A DNA stretch of 64,000 bases, from positions 525,667 through 589,666 of the forward strand of contig VZRG01000362.1 of the NCBI GenBank assembly GCA_013397435.1. Direction: 5' to 3'. The notes under the pieces are model-generated. The model did not search any database, was not told the DNA's origin, and saw nothing but the letters and a program-made list of their open reading frames with translations. Made by a program: the position numbers and the translations under genes. Numbering within the stretch: the first letter of the stretch is position 1; the number at the start of each line of letters is the position of its first letter. Origin of the DNA: Erythrocercus mccallii (taxonomy: Eukaryota > Chordata > Aves > Passeriformes > Dicruridae). Of this stretch, positions 63,101 through 64,000 are shown piece by piece.

Positions 63101-64000
63101 TTTCCCACACACAGTCAGCCTCATTGGGATAACTTCCAGGATAGTTGGGGCTCTGCAGCATCCCAGAGGAATCTGAGACTGAGCCACCACAAAACAAAGG
63201 TGCTGCAGAAAGAAATGGGAAAGAATTTAGTTACAGGAACCTCTGCAAAAGTGTACATGAGCTGTATGTGCCTCATCCACAGTTATCAAAAGACAGATCC
63301 CCTGCTGACTACAGGTGATAGTCTACAGGAGGTGAATCAAAACTAATATTTGTTTTTGCTTTAGGTTTGCTTTCACGTTGGATTTGGAATTCCTGCAGTG
63401 GTGGATTTCCATCCACGGTGTCAGACTACCCTCTTCAGGCTGGGCTGGTAACACCTGGATGCTTTCTGCCCTTTTTTAGAGTAGAGGTCAATTCTGGGAG
63501 GTGTCATGAGAGTTGAAACAGGAATACCTTCCTCAACAGACAGCCTCTCATCAGTTACTCTGCTGCTTCTCTTTATTCTCCTAAGGTCTATGGAGGGTAA
63601 ATAAGTTGCAAGTTTTCTAGAAAACTGTAATTTTCTGGGCTCATATGGAAATAAGCACTTCAGGCTGCTGGGAAAAGTCTTAAGTACAAACATAGCTGCA
63701 AAAATCTTTAGTGTTCCTGCCAGCATGAATGATGTAATTCTTGTTAAACACACAGATAATCCTAAAAGTGTCTTTGCAGGAAGGTGAGCACAAGCTCTGA
63801 ACATAAATCCTACAAGATGTGACATTTAAAGATGAAAATCCACTTTATATTCTGCTTGAAAAAGATCACTCACACTTGCAGCAATATCGTCATAGAGAAC
63901 AAGACAAATTTACAGAAATGTGCAACAGGGAGACAGAGCACAAATTAGCAAGGTGAGGAGAGCCACAGAAGAGCATAACCTGGTGGAGGTGTTGAGGTGG
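60190..64000 (-). CDS. DMBT1: DMBT1-type gene, 3' end encoding CUB and ZP domains (partial)
   Basis: In-window exons: a probable linker exon running off the right edge to 63980 (TSTPPP), 63202-63052, 62740-62529, 62293-62120, 61515-61127 and 60472-60190. All junction phases agree. Exons 63202 and 62740 make one CUB domain (LFCGGSVSDSSGMLQSPNYP, CQHDYIEVYDGP). The next three make a ZP domain (IQCLPDYMHVVVSRRYLQ, the second-half SPLYIDLNQNLYLQACLHS, then CRLGDYSSHCYRGC). A furin-type site RAKR/D follows, then EVDVVVGPIQL and the stop. DMBT1 is a secreted mucosal and epithelial scavenger protein whose ZP domain polymerises. CUZD1 also has CUB and ZP domains but ends in a membrane helix; none is present here, and the tail and orientation match DMBT1. 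Upstream SRCR/CUB exons must lie beyond 64000. Confidence 0.88.
61650..62060 (+). mobile_element. Probable solo LTR in a DMBT1-type intron
   Basis: Sequence resembles an endogenous retroviral LTR: a promoter-like GCATAAATATC near 61803, then a U5-like stretch with TTTGCATTATTAAAATCC and TGGATCAAGGCTGCCTCTC. Only AATTAAA-like variants stand in for a poly(A) signal. No retroviral genes are attached. It sits between the 62120 donor and the 61515 acceptor, opposite to the gene. Family and ends are uncertain. Confidence 0.45.

Noticed and set aside
60190..63202. CUZD1 as the identity of the CUB-ZP gene
   Set aside because: No membrane helix follows the ZP domain. The tail EVDVVVGPIQL and the strand relative to C10orf88 match DMBT1. 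CUZD1 cannot be wholly excluded without the upstream exons.
63421..63825. 134-codon minus-strand frame as an exon of the DMBT1-type gene
   Set aside because: No matching splice sites in the required phase. The 63202 exon already joins in phase to the linker at 63980, and the product resembles no CUB, SRCR or ZP domain.

Overview
The window is nuclear DNA from a vertebrate, almost certainly a bird. Genes have many exons with GT-AG introns and CpG-rich promoters. Interspersed repeats are mostly 5'-truncated CR1-type LINE tails, several ending in ATTCTATGA. Introns are short and proteins match human orthologues in length. The first 10 bases and position 57317 are N. All calls come from reading splice sites and frames by eye; no database was searched.

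Layout, left to right. (1) 1-9085: IKZF5 (Pegasus zinc-finger factor), plus strand, with a CpG promoter carrying a cluster of CRE sites. (2) 9086-13713: IKZF5 3' UTR and intergenic DNA. (3) 13714-16933: PSTK (phosphoseryl-tRNA kinase), minus strand, six exons, 363 aa. (4) 17013-17200: a 27-bp minisatellite upstream of PSTK. (5) 18418-32005: a complete 20-exon ADAM9-like membrane metalloprotease-disintegrin gene, minus strand, 757 aa. (6) 33827-38405: C10orf88/PAAT, plus strand, six exons, 441 aa. (7) 41004-49266: an unrecognised 18-exon secreted gene, minus strand, 548 aa. It encodes a signal peptide, a cationic amphipathic segment, one SRCR domain, a mucin-like Ser/Thr/Pro stalk made of 13 tiny phase-1 exons, and a Cys-rich, Pro/Arg-repeat tail. 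(8) 49.3-60.2 kb: intergenic DNA with CR1 tails, microsatellites and a dead SRCR exon. (9) 60190-64000: the 3' end of a DMBT1-type gene, minus strand, encoding CUB and ZP domains and continuing past the right edge.

The order IKZF5-PSTK-C10orf88-(CUZD1)-DMBT1 is that of human 10q26.13, inverted. Two features stand out against it. An ADAM9-like gene lies between PSTK and C10orf88, which are head-to-head neighbours in human. The interval where CUZD1/FAM24 would lie instead holds the SRCR-mucin gene and an SRCR relic in the DMBT1 orientation, which suggests local duplication and loss of DMBT1-family modules.

The best candidate for something undescribed is the 41-49 kb gene. It combines an SRCR domain, a tandemly duplicating mucin stalk and two cationic segments that resemble host-defence peptides. 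Exon phases close exactly over all 18 exons, but expression and function are unproven.
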